A stretch of DNA of 64,000 bases from Clostridia bacterium. Its GTDB lineage: Bacteria; Bacillota; Clostridia; TANB77; CAG-508. Location of the stretch: contig JAGBJN010000001.1 in assembly GCA_017934475.1 (NCBI GenBank), positions 124,001-188,000 of the forward strand, in the 5' to 3' direction. A program made the position numbers and the translations under genes. The notes beneath the pieces were generated by a model that was not told where the DNA came from, did no database searches, and was given only the letters and a program-made list of their open reading frames with translations. This document shows positions 26,600 through 36,216 of the stretch, piece by piece (the stretch's first letter is position 1; every line of letters starts with the position of its first letter).

Positions 26600-27139
26600 A
26601 TGGAATTAAAAGGATCTAAAACAGAAGCTAATTTAATGGCTGCATTTGCTGGTGAATCACAAGCGAGAAATAAATACACATATTATGCAAGTAAAGCAAA
26701 AAAAGATGGTTATGAACAAATTGCTGCAATATTTGAAGAAACAGCATTAAATGAAAAAGAACATGCTAAAATTTGGTTTAAATTATTACATGGTGGTGAT
26801 GTTCCAACAACTACTGAAAACCTAAAAGACGCCGCAAATGGTGAAAACTATGAATGGACAGACATGTATCCTGAATTTGCAAAAATTGCAAGAGAAGAAG
26901 GTTTTGATAAAATAGCTTATCTATTCGAAGAAGTTGGAAAAATAGAAAAAGAACATGAAGAAAGATATAAAAAATTATTAGAAAATGTTGAAGGTGGACT
27001 TGTATTTAGCAAAGATGGAGATAAAATTTGGAAATGTAGAAATTGCGGACATATCTGTATAGGTAAAGAAGCACCAAGCGTATGCCCTGTATGTAATCAT
27101 CCACAATCATTTTTTGAAGTAAAAGCAGAAAATTATTAA
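26600..27139 (+). CDS. rbr: Rubrerythrin
   Basis: The 179-residue protein has an N-terminal diiron four-helix bundle with EKEHAKIW (about 54) and EKEHEERY (about 118) and a C-terminal rubredoxin-like domain with [10 protein letters not shown] and CPVCNHP. Rubrerythrin reduces hydrogen peroxide in anaerobes. The start at 26600 follows TAGGAGG. It fits an anaerobic lifestyle. Single-gene unit with terminator. Confidence 0.95.
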   Translation: MELKGSKTEANLMAAFAGESQARNKYTYYASKAKKDGYEQIAAIFEETALNEKEHAKIWFKLLHGGDVPTTTENLKDAANGENYEWTDMYPEFAKIAREEGFDKIAYLFEEVGKIEKEHEERYKKLLENVEGGLVFSKDGDKIWKCRNCGHICIGKEAPSVCPVCNHPQSFFEVKAENY

Positions 27140-27145
27140 AAAGAA

Positions 27146-27171
27146 AAAGAGTTGGCAATGCCAACTCTTTT
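27146..27171 (+). terminator. Terminator of rubrerythrin
   Basis: AAAGAGTTGGCA-A-TGCCAACTCTTTT hairpin followed by ATTTTTTT. Confidence 0.85.
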
Positions 27172-27189
27172 ATTTTTTTGTTCAAAAAT

Positions 27190-27393
27190 TTAATTTTCGT
27201 AGAAAACCTGCCCAATCTTTAGTAGCAGAATTGATGCTGGAAAAAGTTCAAGACTTCCCCACAACTTTAATCCGGCAATAAACGTACTACTTGACTCAAA
27301 AGCTGAACAGAGTAAAAAAACTGCCGTTCCGAATAGCATAGCTGATATTACAAACATTATCATTGCCTTTGCTAAATCTGAAGTTCTCCGCAT
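27190..27393 (-). CDS. Small two-helix membrane protein, orphan with foreign composition
   Basis: The 67-residue protein has hydrophobic segments at about 8-31 and 38-62 and a short basic N-terminus. AAAGGAGG precedes the start. Its promoter (27447-27475) is built into the terminator of the upstream ABC transporter gene. Codons such as CCG and TTC and the base composition differ from neighbours, as in the other small orphans. No family is recognised. Confidence 0.55.
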   Translation of the reverse strand: MRRTSDLAKAMIMFVISAMLFGTAVFLLCSAFESSSTFIAGLKLWGSLELFPASILLLKIGQVFYEN

Positions 27394-27426
27394 CCTTTTG
27401 TCCTCCTTTTATTTTTTGAACTACTT

Positions 27427-27462
27427 AAAAAGTATGCTATAAAACAATTATAGCATACTTTT
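27427..27462 (-). terminator. Terminator of the ABC transporter gene
   Basis: AAAAAGTATGCTATA-ATTGTTT-TATAGCATACTTTTT on the minus strand, 15 nt after the stop codon. The -10 box of the next gene lies inside it. Confidence 0.85.
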
Positions 27463-27475
27463 TTTACTTTTTCAA
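27447..27475 (-). promoter_or_regulatory. Promoter embedded in a terminator
   Basis: On the minus strand, TTGAAA (27470-27475), 17-bp spacer, TATAAT (27447-27452). The -10 box spans the loop side of the hairpin at 27427-27462. Confidence 0.65.
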
Positions 27476-27476
27476 A

Positions 27477-30400
27477 TTATTCAGTTCTTAATGCAATAAC
27501 AGGATCTTTCTTAGATGCTGCCCTTGCTGGTATAATTCCACCAATTAATGTAAGTATAACACTTAATATTACAAGAATTATTGCATTACCAATATAGAAT
27601 GTTACATTAAGAGGAATATCTCCAACAAATAAATGTAATACAAAATTTATTGGTGGTATAAGTGCATAAGTTACACCTATTCCAAATAATCCTGATAGAA
27701 GTCCAATTATAAATGTTTCGGCATTAAATATTGATGATATATTGCTCTTTGAAGCACCTATTGCTCTTAATATACCTATTTCTTTTGTTCTTTCATATAC
27801 AGAAATGTATGTTATTATTCCTATCATAATTGAAGAAACAATAAGTGAAATTGATATAAATGCTATAAGAACATAAGTAACTGCATTAACAATTATTTTT
27901 ACTGAATCCATTAAAATTCCTGTAGTATCTGTATATTTTATAACTTTTTCTTCATCTTCTCCCATTTTTTCATTATATGAATCTATAAATTTCATAAAAT
28001 GTTCTTTTCCATCAAAACTGTTAAAATAGAAAGATATATATGTTGGTTCTTCTTTATCTTGATATCCAAGTGAAATAAGATTTGTTTTTGCAGTTTTATT
28101 TGTGTCTGACATCATAGAAGTTATAATTCTTGTTATTTCTTCTTCTGTCATATTTAATTTAAATGATGAAGAAATTTTGGCAGGATCAACATTAAATGCA
28201 GAAGCAAATGTATTACTTATATTTCCTGTTAACTCTCCAACTTTTGTTAAAATTGTTTGTTTCATAACTGCTTCTGTCATAACCTTTGCCATTGTATTTG
28301 CAGTTTGTTCAATTGCAGCACTTTGTGTAAATGTTGATACAACAGAGTCTATTATTTCTTCCTTAGATATTTGAGGAATACTCATTGTCTCACCAGAAAC
28401 TGTATTATTTATTTCATTTCCACTGCTAATTGGGATTTGACTTGGCATTGCAGACATTGATTTATATGCACCTGCATATGCTTGCATAATTCCCTTTAAT
28501 AAAGCAGAATATGTTGTCTTAAATGTAGCTTTTGGAATCACATAATTTGCTTCCAAATTAGCAAGTACTTGTGATGGTTCATATTGCCCTAAATAATTAT
28601 TAACTGTTCCATCAATATCATTTAATGCACTAGGATCATTTATACTATTTAATAATCCTCTTGCTAAAGTATCTAATCCATCTGTAAATGCTTTTTTAGC
28701 TCCTGATGTATCAGTTGTAATTGAATTTGAAATATCCATCATATAGTTTTGTGTTGTTTCTGATAACTCATTTGGATCAACGCTAACATTGAATGCACTT
28801 TGTAATTTAGCATTATCTACTGATACTAAATCTCCAAAAGATAGTCCTACTCCACTATTGTCATCATCAAAACTCTTACCTGAAATTACATCTACATCTT
28901 TATTTTCTAATTGTTTTTGAACTATCTCAGTATTTTTAGAATAATCTATTATATAATCTATTAATTTGCTAGTATATGAAACACCTGATGAAAGTCCCAT
29001 AGAAGTTGTTCCATCTTTTGGTGCTATAATTCCAACTATTTTTAAATCTATAGATTTATCATATAACTCTTGTAAAAATTCATCATCTGAACTCATATCT
29101 TCATAAACATCATATTGTTCATTATATTCATAAAAATCAGTTGGCATTATTAATTTTAATTTAATATTCATTAAATCTTCATATGTAAGTTCTAAAGGTT
29201 CATTATTAATTTCAACCATTTCACCTGTCATTACTTTAGTTATCATATCATCAAATTCTTCTACATCTCTTAATCCTAAAGAATAAACAAGATAATCTGC
29301 AATTGAATCAGGCTCTGCAAGTACAATAACCATTTCATTATAATTTTGTGGCCAAGTTCCTGCAAGTATATTATAAGATTCTTCAAGTTTTTCTGTACTA
29401 TCAATCATTTGTGAAAATACAGAAGAAAATGAACTACTCATCATCATACTTGACATTCCCATTTTATCAGCAAAACCACTAGGATTTAATTTTACAATTT
29501 TATCAGTTGCATCTACTGTGTAAATATTTGGTTCAATACTATATGAATATTTTATAGTTGAAATATCATCTTCTATTTCACTATAATTTTCTTTCATATA
29601 TTTATTAAAACTTCTTAAATCATTTGTACTAATATTAGAAAGCATTGAAGAAATATATTGTTCCTCTATTACATGCCCTTCTTCAGCACCCTTATCATTT
29701 TCAGCCTTCATAGATAGAAGCATTTCAACTATATTTGAACTTTCTTGTGTTATTGTTAAAGGATAAGAAGTTAATGTATCTTCTTGAATTGAATCAACAT
29801 ATGATTGGAATCCATTTGATACTGATTGAACAAGTGCTATACCAATTATTCCTATAGACCCTGCAAACGCAACAAGTAATGTTCTTGCTTTTTTAGTTAA
29901 AAGATTATTTAAACTTAATCTAAATGCAGTCCATAACTTCATAGAAGCTCTACCTATCTTAGATTTATCTTCTCCATCTGATATTTTCTCATCTTTACCA
30001 ATTGGATTTGAGTCTTCTGTTATATTACCATCTAATATTTTTATGATTCTACTAGAATACTGCTCTGCAAGTTCAGGGTTATGTGTAACCATAATAATTA
30101 ATTTATCTTTTGAAATTTTCTTTAAAATTTCCATTACTTGTACACTGGTTTTAGTATCAAGTGCTCCTGTTGGTTCATCTGCAAGAATAATATCAGGATT
30201 ATTTACAAGTGCTCTTGCAATAGCAACCCTTTGCATTTGTCCACCAGATAATTGATTAGGCTTTTTATGTATGTGGTCTTTTAATCCAACTTCCTCTAAT
30301 GCTTTTATTGCTCTTTCTTTTCTTTCTTTTCTTGATATACCACCAATTGTTAAAGCAAGTTCAACATTTGATAATACTGTTTGGTGACTTATTAAATTAT

Positions 30401-30674
30401 AACTTTGAAATACAAAACCAACTTTATAATTTCTATATGCATCCCAATCTCTATCTTTAAAACTTTTAGTAGATTTTCCATTTATAATTAAATCACCTGT
30501 TGTATATCTATCAAGTCCACCAATAATGTTTAAAAGAGTTGTTTTTCCGCAACCACTTTGTCCAAGTATCGAAACGAATTCTGCCTCTCTAAATTTAAGG
30601 CTAACGCCTTTTAATGCTTGGACTTCGTCATCTGCTACTTTATATGTTTTTGTTATATTTTTTAATTCTAACAT
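27477..30674 (-). CDS. MacB-like ABC transporter, fused ATPase-permease
   Basis: The 1065-residue protein has an N-terminal ATPase (Walker A GQSGCGKTT at about 38, signature LSGGQMQ at about 145, Walker B ILADEPTGALD) and a FtsX/MacB-type permease with one helix near 262-285, a very large extracytoplasmic domain (about 290-925) and three C-terminal helices (about 925-1050). The domain order ATPase-TM-ectodomain-TM3 is like MacB, but the ectodomain is far larger than usual. Such mechanotransmission exporters act on cell-surface substrates such as peptides or lipoproteins. The substrate is unknown. Confidence 0.88.
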   Translation of the reverse strand: MLELKNITKTYKVADDEVQALKGVSLKFREAEFVSILGQSGCGKTTLLNIIGGLDRYTTGDLIINGKSTKSFKDRDWDAYRNYKVGFVFQSYNLISHQTVLSNVELALTIGGISRKERKERAIKALEEVGLKDHIHKKPNQLSGGQMQRVAIARALVNNPDIILADEPTGALDTKTSVQVMEILKKISKDKLIIMVTHNPELAEQYSSRIIKILDGNITEDSNPIGKDEKISDGEDKSKIGRASMKLWTAFRLSLNNLLTKKARTLLVAFAGSIGIIGIALVQSVSNGFQSYVDSIQEDTLTSYPLTITQESSNIVEMLLSMKAENDKGAEEGHVIEEQYISSMLSNISTNDLRSFNKYMKENYSEIEDDISTIKYSYSIEPNIYTVDATDKIVKLNPSGFADKMGMSSMMMSSSFSSVFSQMIDSTEKLEESYNILAGTWPQNYNEMVIVLAEPDSIADYLVYSLGLRDVEEFDDMITKVMTGEMVEINNEPLELTYEDLMNIKLKLIMPTDFYEYNEQYDVYEDMSSDDEFLQELYDKSIDLKIVGIIAPKDGTTSMGLSSGVSYTSKLIDYIIDYSKNTEIVQKQLENKDVDVISGKSFDDDNSGVGLSFGDLVSVDNAKLQSAFNVSVDPNELSETTQNYMMDISNSITTDTSGAKKAFTDGLDTLARGLLNSINDPSALNDIDGTVNNYLGQYEPSQVLANLEANYVIPKATFKTTYSALLKGIMQAYAGAYKSMSAMPSQIPISSGNEINNTVSGETMSIPQISKEEIIDSVVSTFTQSAAIEQTANTMAKVMTEAVMKQTILTKVGELTGNISNTFASAFNVDPAKISSSFKLNMTEEEITRIITSMMSDTNKTAKTNLISLGYQDKEEPTYISFYFNSFDGKEHFMKFIDSYNEKMGEDEEKVIKYTDTTGILMDSVKIIVNAVTYVLIAFISISLIVSSIMIGIITYISVYERTKEIGILRAIGASKSNISSIFNAETFIIGLLSGLFGIGVTYALIPPINFVLHLFVGDIPLNVTFYIGNAIILVILSVILTLIGGIIPARAASKKDPVIALRTE

Positions 30675-30752
30675 AAATTTTATTTCCTTTCATAACTAAC
30701 ATAACCATAATTATACCATATTTTACTATTCTTTACAACTATTGATCCTAAA

Positions 30753-30776
30753 AAAAAGAGCACTTTGTGCTCTTCT
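30753..30776 (-). terminator. Terminator of the 30783 gene
   Basis: AAGAGCAC-AAA-GTGCTCTT on the minus strand followed by TTTTTT. Confidence 0.85.
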
Positions 30777-30782
30777 TCTAAT

Positions 30783-31844
30783 TTAATATTTAGGTTCATC
30801 AAGTTGTTTTATATCTTTCTCACTTTCTTCATCTTTTTTATCTTTAAACATAAATGTATTTATCATTGTTACAATTGCACTTATAAATACGAATAAATAG
30901 AAATTTACACCTCTATTTAAAAGCATTGCACTACTTAATATTTCTGAACCATAAATTGAACTATATATGTTCATAAATACACCTTCACTAATACCAACAG
31001 CTCCTGGGAATGGTAATCCTGATACACTGCTATATAGAACTGCTTGAATTGTAATTAATTTAAACACATTGTATTCATTTAATCCAAATGCTTTATATAT
31101 TAAAAATGGTACTATATAATATAATGTCATTTGGAAAAATACAACTATAATTGATTTTATAAATATTGATTTATGCTTCTTTATAAAATCAGAACCATTA
31201 TTATACTTTTCAAGTCCAGCTTCAAGTTCTTCTATTTTTTTCTCAGCTTTTTTGTATTTTACTAATTTCATTAGTTTAATTAAAATATTTATTAACTTTC
31301 TTGTTAATGTTTTTGAAAACAAACAAATTAGCATAATAGTAAGTCCTATTGAGTTTATACATAGTCCTAATATAACTAAGAAAATTAATCTATTATCTAT
31401 CATATGCCAATTTATAATAGCTGCTACAATTCCATAACCTATTGTGACTATTTGGTAACAGCATAATTGTATAAGTAACGCTGTAATACCATAAGATCTT
31501 GATATTCCATCTTTATACATATGATATATTTCCATAGGTTGCCCACCTGATGCAGCAGGTGTTATTGAACTAAAAAAAGAACCTACAAAAGTATATTTTA
31601 ATGCTTTAAATATATTAACTTTTTCTCCAAAAGTTTTAAGTATTCTCCAAATATTAAATGCCTCTAATAAATAATATCCAAACATTGCACCAATTGCAAT
31701 TAGCATATATTCAATTTTTACACTTCCGATTATATTTAATATATTACTAAAATCTTCATCTTTAAATACTAAAAAGAATGTTATCCCAATAAGTAATATA
31801 AAAAATATAATATTTCCTATTGTCTTTTTTATATTTTTACTCAT
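30783..31844 (-). CDS. Flippase-like / UPF0104 membrane protein (LPG synthase TM-domain family)
   Basis: The 353-residue protein has about eight hydrophobic helices and the family motifs SSITPAASGGQPMEIYHMYKDG (spanning about 92-113) and GLPFPGAVGISEG (about 268). The family covers the transmembrane flippase part of MprF and glycosyltransferase-associated relatives. There is no C-terminal lysyl-transferase domain, so lysyl-phosphatidylglycerol synthesis is not indicated. It is a single-gene unit with a terminator. Confidence 0.85.
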   Translation of the reverse strand: MSKNIKKTIGNIIFFILLIGITFFLVFKDEDFSNILNIIGSVKIEYMLIAIGAMFGYYLLEAFNIWRILKTFGEKVNIFKALKYTFVGSFFSSITPAASGGQPMEIYHMYKDGISRSYGITALLIQLCCYQIVTIGYGIVAAIINWHMIDNRLIFLVILGLCINSIGLTIMLICLFSKTLTRKLINILIKLMKLVKYKKAEKKIEELEAGLEKYNNGSDFIKKHKSIFIKSIIVVFFQMTLYYIVPFLIYKAFGLNEYNVFKLITIQAVLYSSVSGLPFPGAVGISEGVFMNIYSSIYGSEILSSAMLLNRGVNFYLFVFISAIVTMINTFMFKDKKDEESEKDIKQLDEPKY

Positions 31845-31943
31845 TATTTTTCCTTTTCAAATTTTCTATAATACTTTATATATTTTATAGAAAATATAAT
31901 TGAATGTCAATAAAATTTTCCATATAATTATATTTCACTTTTC

Positions 31944-31972
31944 TTGACAATTTTATGCTATTTTGATAAATT
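31944..31972 (+). promoter_or_regulatory. Promoter of the CPBP protease gene
   Basis: TTGACA (31944-31949), 17-bp spacer, TAAATT (31967-31972). Confidence 0.65.
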
Positions 31973-32005
31973 TTATAATATAAATTATATAAAGGAGATT
32001 TAAAG

Positions 32006-33097
32006 ATGAAGAAAAAGATTTATTTTATTACATCAGCCATAATTCAAATTATTTGTGCATTAAATGTTTTATTATCAGTAGATGAAATTATGCAAACATT
32101 TCAAACATCTATAACTCAAATGTATGCCATGTTTCCTGCTGATTTCCAAGCAAGAGTATTTAATATGATAATGAATGCTGGCCCTAGATTTATTATATTT
32201 ACATCTATTGCTTCTATAATTGTCAATATCGTTATTCTTGTAATATCAATTCAAGATAAACTATTGAAGAAAAAAGGTTTAATAATTGCATTGTCGGTTA
32301 TAGGATTCTTTACATCTATTAATACTATAAATAGTTTATTATCTCTTGTTAACTTTATAGTTATTTTGTGTTGTAAGAGAAAAAATCCAGAAGATTTTCC
32401 TGAAAAGAAAGAAATTCCTAAATTGGAATATGAAAAATCTTCTGCAAAAGAAATTATTCTAGGAATAATATTAGTGGTTATTTATTTTTCACAATTCATA
32501 ATTCATAGATTATTACCAAATGATTTACCTTTAATTGCAAATATTGGAATAACAGTCGGCTTTTATCTTGTTGTACTTGCCGCAGTAATATTTGTATTTA
32601 AAGACAGATATAAGAGAGATTTAAAATTATTTAAAGAAAATATAGGTGCATATTTTGGATTTATAATTCCTAGATTTGCAATATTATATATTATATTTAT
32701 TGTTGTATCCTTAGCAAGTATTTTAATTGCTGGGCAAGGTATAAGTAAAAATCAAGAAACACTTGAAGCGCTTCCACTATGGTTTAGTTTCCCTGCCGCT
32801 GTTCTTTGGGCTCCTATTGTGGAAGAAGCAATTTTTAGAGGAGTTTTAAGAAGATTTATAAAAAACAATATTGTATTTATAATTATTTCAGCAATAATAT
32901 TTGGTTTACTTCATACTATAGGAAATGAATCTACGATATTTACTACTATTATAATGTCATTCCCTTATATGACACTTGGCGCATTTTTAGCATATATATA
33001 TACAAAAACAGAAAATATTTGTACAAATACTTTTTGTCATTTCTTCCAGAATCTTTTAGCTATGACATTAAGTACACTATTATTTTTTATAATATAG
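32006..33097 (+). CDS. CPBP-family intramembrane glutamic protease (Abi/Rce1 type)
   Basis: The 363-residue protein has about eight helices; the C-terminal third carries the protease motifs EEAIFRGVLRRF (about 273), FGLLHT (about 308) and NTFCHFFQN (about 340), the last with an HFFQN variant of the usual H-x3-N. Family members cleave prenylated or membrane peptides and can be bacteriocin-immunity proteins. No bacteriocin genes are visible nearby. AAGGAG precedes the start. Confidence 0.87.
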   Translation: MKKKIYFITSAIIQIICALNVLLSVDEIMQTFQTSITQMYAMFPADFQARVFNMIMNAGPRFIIFTSIASIIVNIVILVISIQDKLLKKKGLIIALSVIGFFTSINTINSLLSLVNFIVILCCKRKNPEDFPEKKEIPKLEYEKSSAKEIILGIILVVIYFSQFIIHRLLPNDLPLIANIGITVGFYLVVLAAVIFVFKDRYKRDLKLFKENIGAYFGFIIPRFAILYIIFIVVSLASILIAGQGISKNQETLEALPLWFSFPAAVLWAPIVEEAIFRGVLRRFIKNNIVFIIISAIIFGLLHTIGNESTIFTTIIMSFPYMTLGAFLAYIYTKTENICTNTFCHFFQNLLAMTLSTLLFFII

Positions 33098-33100
33098 AAA

Positions 33101-33136
33101 AACAAGGACGGTTATTTTTCGTCCTTGTCTTTTTTT
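33101..33136. terminator. Terminator shared by convergent genes
   Basis: ACAAGGACG-GTTATTTTT-CGTCCTTGT hairpin with a T run on the + strand. It overlaps the stop codon of the convergent DUF402 gene. Confidence 0.8.
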
Positions 33137-33657
33137 CTTAATAATTTATCTTTGTAATTTTCAGTTAATTCTCGTAATTTCGGTATATTTTCTCCAAATT
33201 CTTTAATTATTATATCTTTAGTTTTATTAGCTAGATCTATATCATCTTCTGTTATTATTTTATTTTCATAGGCTTCCTGTAATTCATCTTCATCAAGTAT
33301 ATGCATCCTTCCATCTGGTACAATAACTATATCAAGGTATAAATCGTCTTCATAAGGAACACCTTCCTCTATTCCATTTCTTTTGCATATATCAAAATAC
33401 CATTCTTTTGTATTCAAATTTTCGTCACACATTACTGTTATACAAAAGTTTTTATCATCAGGATATACTTCTATCCATATATAATTGTTATCAAGTATAC
33501 ATCTATTTTCTTCATCAACAATCCATTTTTGTTTTACTTCATTTAATTTGAGAATAGAAATATTTCCTTTAAAATCGTCGTTATTTATATAATAATTATG
33601 AAATTCTTTATTTATTATGTCTTTGTTTCCTCTTGCGTCTGCAAATCTTCTTTTCAT
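33112..33657 (-). CDS. DUF402 family protein (nucleoside phosphatase-like)
   Basis: The roughly 181-residue protein has the DUF402 pattern IWIEVYPDDKNFCIT, YFDICKRNG, YEDDLYLDIVIVPDGRM and LDEDELQEAYE, whose acidic residues bind metal in the family. B. subtilis YgaC-type relatives hydrolyse nucleoside tri- and diphosphates. The start is taken at the ATG at 33657 after AGGTG; GTG at 33666 is an alternative. It begins at the stop codon of the GH3 gene, so the two form an operon. Confidence 0.8.
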   Translation of the reverse strand: MKRRFADARGNKDIINKEFHNYYINNDDFKGNISILKLNEVKQKWIVDEENRCILDNNYIWIEVYPDDKNFCITVMCDENLNTKEWYFDICKRNGIEEGVPYEDDLYLDIVIVPDGRMHILDEDELQEAYENKIITEDDIDLANKTKDIIIKEFGENIPKLRELTENYKDKLLRKKDKDEK

Positions 33658-33666
33658 GAGCATCAC

Positions 33667-36045
33667 CTATCTTTTTAAATACACTTTTACAAATTCACAA
33701 TCATTTGGATTTCCATTTTCTTTTGCCATTTTTATGAATTCTTCTGTCATTTCCTTTGTATATTTTCCACCTTTTTTCTCATAGAATTTCTTTAGAGGTT
33801 TTTGTAAATCCATCATTATTTTTGTTGCTTTATTTACATTTTGTTCATTAAGTAAATTATTCATTCTTTCTATTTCAGCATCAAATATTTCTTTACCCAC
33901 TTTAGTATTTTTTAGTTGTTCAATTGTATTTTCATCTGTAATATCTTCTAATTTAATTTCTTTATTTGGTATTTTATAGCCAAGTAACTCTTCAAATTCT
34001 TCATCAGTTATCTCATTTATATCTCCTGTAAAGTATTTTTGTGATATTTCTTTTTCTATGATATCTTTATCTCCATCTACATGTATTATATCCTCTAATA
34101 CAATTTCTCTTGAAGATTTACCTATTTGAATTTTATAATCTCCATCTTCTACATTCCATCTTTTAAGTACAACATCATAATATTCAAATGCTGATTTATC
34201 AAGTACAATATTTACTTCTTTTTCTTCTCCTATGTTCAATTCAACTTTTTCAAATGCTTTTAATTCCTTCGGTGCTCTATAAACTTTTGAGTTTTCAAGT
34301 CCTATATAGATTTGAGCTATTTCCTTTCCTGCATAATTTCCTATGTTCTTTATTTTAAAGCTTACAATATATTTATCTTCACTTTTTTCTATTTTTAGAT
34401 TATCATATTTGAAATATGTATAACTTAATCCATATCCAAAAGGATATAATACTTCAATATTCTTCTTATCAAAATATCTGTATCCAATATATATAGATTC
34501 TTTATAAGAAACATTTACTTCGTTTCCTGGAAAGTTTTTATTTGAAGAAACATCCTCTAATTTCATAGGGTAACTTTCAGCCAGTTTTCCACTTGGATTA
34601 TTTTTTCCAAATAAAGTATTTATCATTGCCTTTTCTCCTGCTTCACCACCTAAATATCCAGTTATAATTGCCTTTACTTTATTTTTCCATGGCATTGTGA
34701 TGGGAGCTCCATGTGCAAGTACTATAATTACATTTTCATTAACTTTGCATATTTCTTCTATTAATCTATTTTGATTTTTAGGTAAATCAAGTGTTTCTCT
34801 ATCTATTCCCTCAGATTCATAATTTTCTGTAAGACCAGCATATATTACAACTATTTCATTATTCTTTGCAATTTCTATTGCTTCATTTAATAATTTTAAA
34901 TCTTGATCTGATTCGGTTCTTTCATATCCTTTAGCATAATCAAATTCTATTTCTTGCTCTTTTAATGCTTCAAATGCACTATCTAATTTGTATAAATTTA
35001 TAGTAGAGCTTCCTGCACCTTGATATCTTGGATTTTGGGCCATATCTCCAATTAAAGCTATTTTATTATTCATGCTTAAAGGTAATATATTATTATCATT
35101 TTTTAGTAATACAATTGATTCTTGAGCTATTTCTAGAGCAATATTATGATGTTGTTCTTTATTGTAATCCACTATTTCTCTTTCTTTACATTTCATAGCA
35201 ATACTTAATATTCTATCTACTATTTCATTTAAATACTCTTCTGAAACTTTACCACTTTTAACAGCTTCTATAATTTCTGCTACTCCATTGCCTCTTCCAC
35301 CTGGCATTTCAAGTTCATTTCCTGCAATTAAACCGTCTACTCTTTTATTATTTGCTCCCCAATCAGTGATAGTTATTCCTTCGTAATTCCATTCTTTTTT
35401 CAAAATATTTAAAAGTACTTTATTTTCACTACAATATGCACCATTTATTTTATTATATGCTGTCATTACACTCCATGGATTTGCATTTTTTATTGCATAT
35501 TCAAACCCTTTTAAATATATTTCTCTTAATGCTCTTTCATCTACTAACGCATCTATTGTTCTTCTTCTATTTTCTTGGTTATTTACAGCAAAATGTTTAA
35601 CACATGCCCCAACATTATTTTCTTGTAATCCTTTTATATATTCACTTGCAATTACACCTGTTAAATATGGATCTTCAGAAAAATATTCAAAATTTCTACC
35701 ACACAAAGGATTTCTTTTGATGTTCATTGCTGGTCCAAGTACAATATTTACATTTTCATATTCTGCTTCTTTTCCTAATGTTTTTCCATATAAATAAGCA
35801 ACTTTTTTATCCCAGCTATTTGCAAGTGCAGATCCTGTTTCAAAGCAAATTGAAATTTCACTTTCATTTACGCCTAAATTATCTCCACCTTCTCTTTGTA
35901 TCCTTAACCCATTTGGTCCATCAGACATTGTTATACTTGGAACTCCTAATTCATCTATATTTACACTGTGCCAGTAATCCTTACCTACACATAGTTTTGC
36001 TTTTTCTTCTAAACTCATTTTTTTTATTATATTTTCGTATTTCAT
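33667..36045 (-). CDS. Glycoside hydrolase family 3 beta-glucosidase
   Basis: The 792-residue cytoplasmic-type enzyme (no signal peptide) has the GH3 N-terminal barrel with NFEYFSEDPYLTG (about 133) and the nucleophile aspartate in ITITDWGANN (about 243), a C-terminal alpha/beta domain and a fibronectin-III-like domain (about 590-670). It likely hydrolyses imported beta-glucosides. The extra C-terminal helical tail (about 690-792) is unusual. The start follows AAGGAGG; a promoter (36071-36099) precedes it. Confidence 0.92.
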   Translation of the reverse strand: MKYENIIKKMSLEEKAKLCVGKDYWHSVNIDELGVPSITMSDGPNGLRIQREGGDNLGVNESEISICFETGSALANSWDKKVAYLYGKTLGKEAEYENVNIVLGPAMNIKRNPLCGRNFEYFSEDPYLTGVIASEYIKGLQENNVGACVKHFAVNNQENRRRTIDALVDERALREIYLKGFEYAIKNANPWSVMTAYNKINGAYCSENKVLLNILKKEWNYEGITITDWGANNKRVDGLIAGNELEMPGGRGNGVAEIIEAVKSGKVSEEYLNEIVDRILSIAMKCKEREIVDYNKEQHHNIALEIAQESIVLLKNDNNILPLSMNNKIALIGDMAQNPRYQGAGSSTINLYKLDSAFEALKEQEIEFDYAKGYERTESDQDLKLLNEAIEIAKNNEIVVIYAGLTENYESEGIDRETLDLPKNQNRLIEEICKVNENVIIVLAHGAPITMPWKNKVKAIITGYLGGEAGEKAMINTLFGKNNPSGKLAESYPMKLEDVSSNKNFPGNEVNVSYKESIYIGYRYFDKKNIEVLYPFGYGLSYTYFKYDNLKIEKSEDKYIVSFKIKNIGNYAGKEIAQIYIGLENSKVYRAPKELKAFEKVELNIGEEKEVNIVLDKSAFEYYDVVLKRWNVEDGDYKIQIGKSSREIVLEDIIHVDGDKDIIEKEISQKYFTGDINEITDEEFEELLGYKIPNKEIKLEDITDENTIEQLKNTKVGKEIFDAEIERMNNLLNEQNVNKATKIMMDLQKPLKKFYEKKGGKYTKEMTEEFIKMAKENGNPNDCEFVKVYLKR

Positions 36046-36070
36046 ATTTTCCTCCTTTGATTTTATATAT

Positions 36071-36099
36071 AATTTATCATAGAATATTTGATTTATCAA
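36071..36099 (-). promoter_or_regulatory. Promoter of the GH3-DUF402 operon
   Basis: On the minus strand, TTGATA (36094-36099), 17-bp spacer, TAAATT (36071-36076). Confidence 0.6.
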
Positions 36100-36108
36100 C
36101 ATTTTCTA

Positions 36109-36137
36109 TTGACTTTCGATAAAAATCCTCATATAAT
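36109..36137 (+). promoter_or_regulatory. Promoter of the glycosyltransferase gene
   Basis: TTGACT (36109-36114), 17-bp spacer, TATAAT (36132-36137). Confidence 0.8.
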
Positions 36138-36173
36138 GATAAAAATTGAATAAGGTACATATTACAATAGGCA

Positions 36174-36191
36174 TAGTTCTTAATAGAACTA
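36174..36191 (+). other. 5' UTR hairpin before the glycosyltransferase
   Basis: TAGTTCT-TAAT-AGAACTA stem 26 nt before the ATG, followed by GGAGG. It may stabilise the message. Confidence 0.5.
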
Positions 36192-36216
36192 CATATACTA
36201 CATGGAGGTATAAGAA

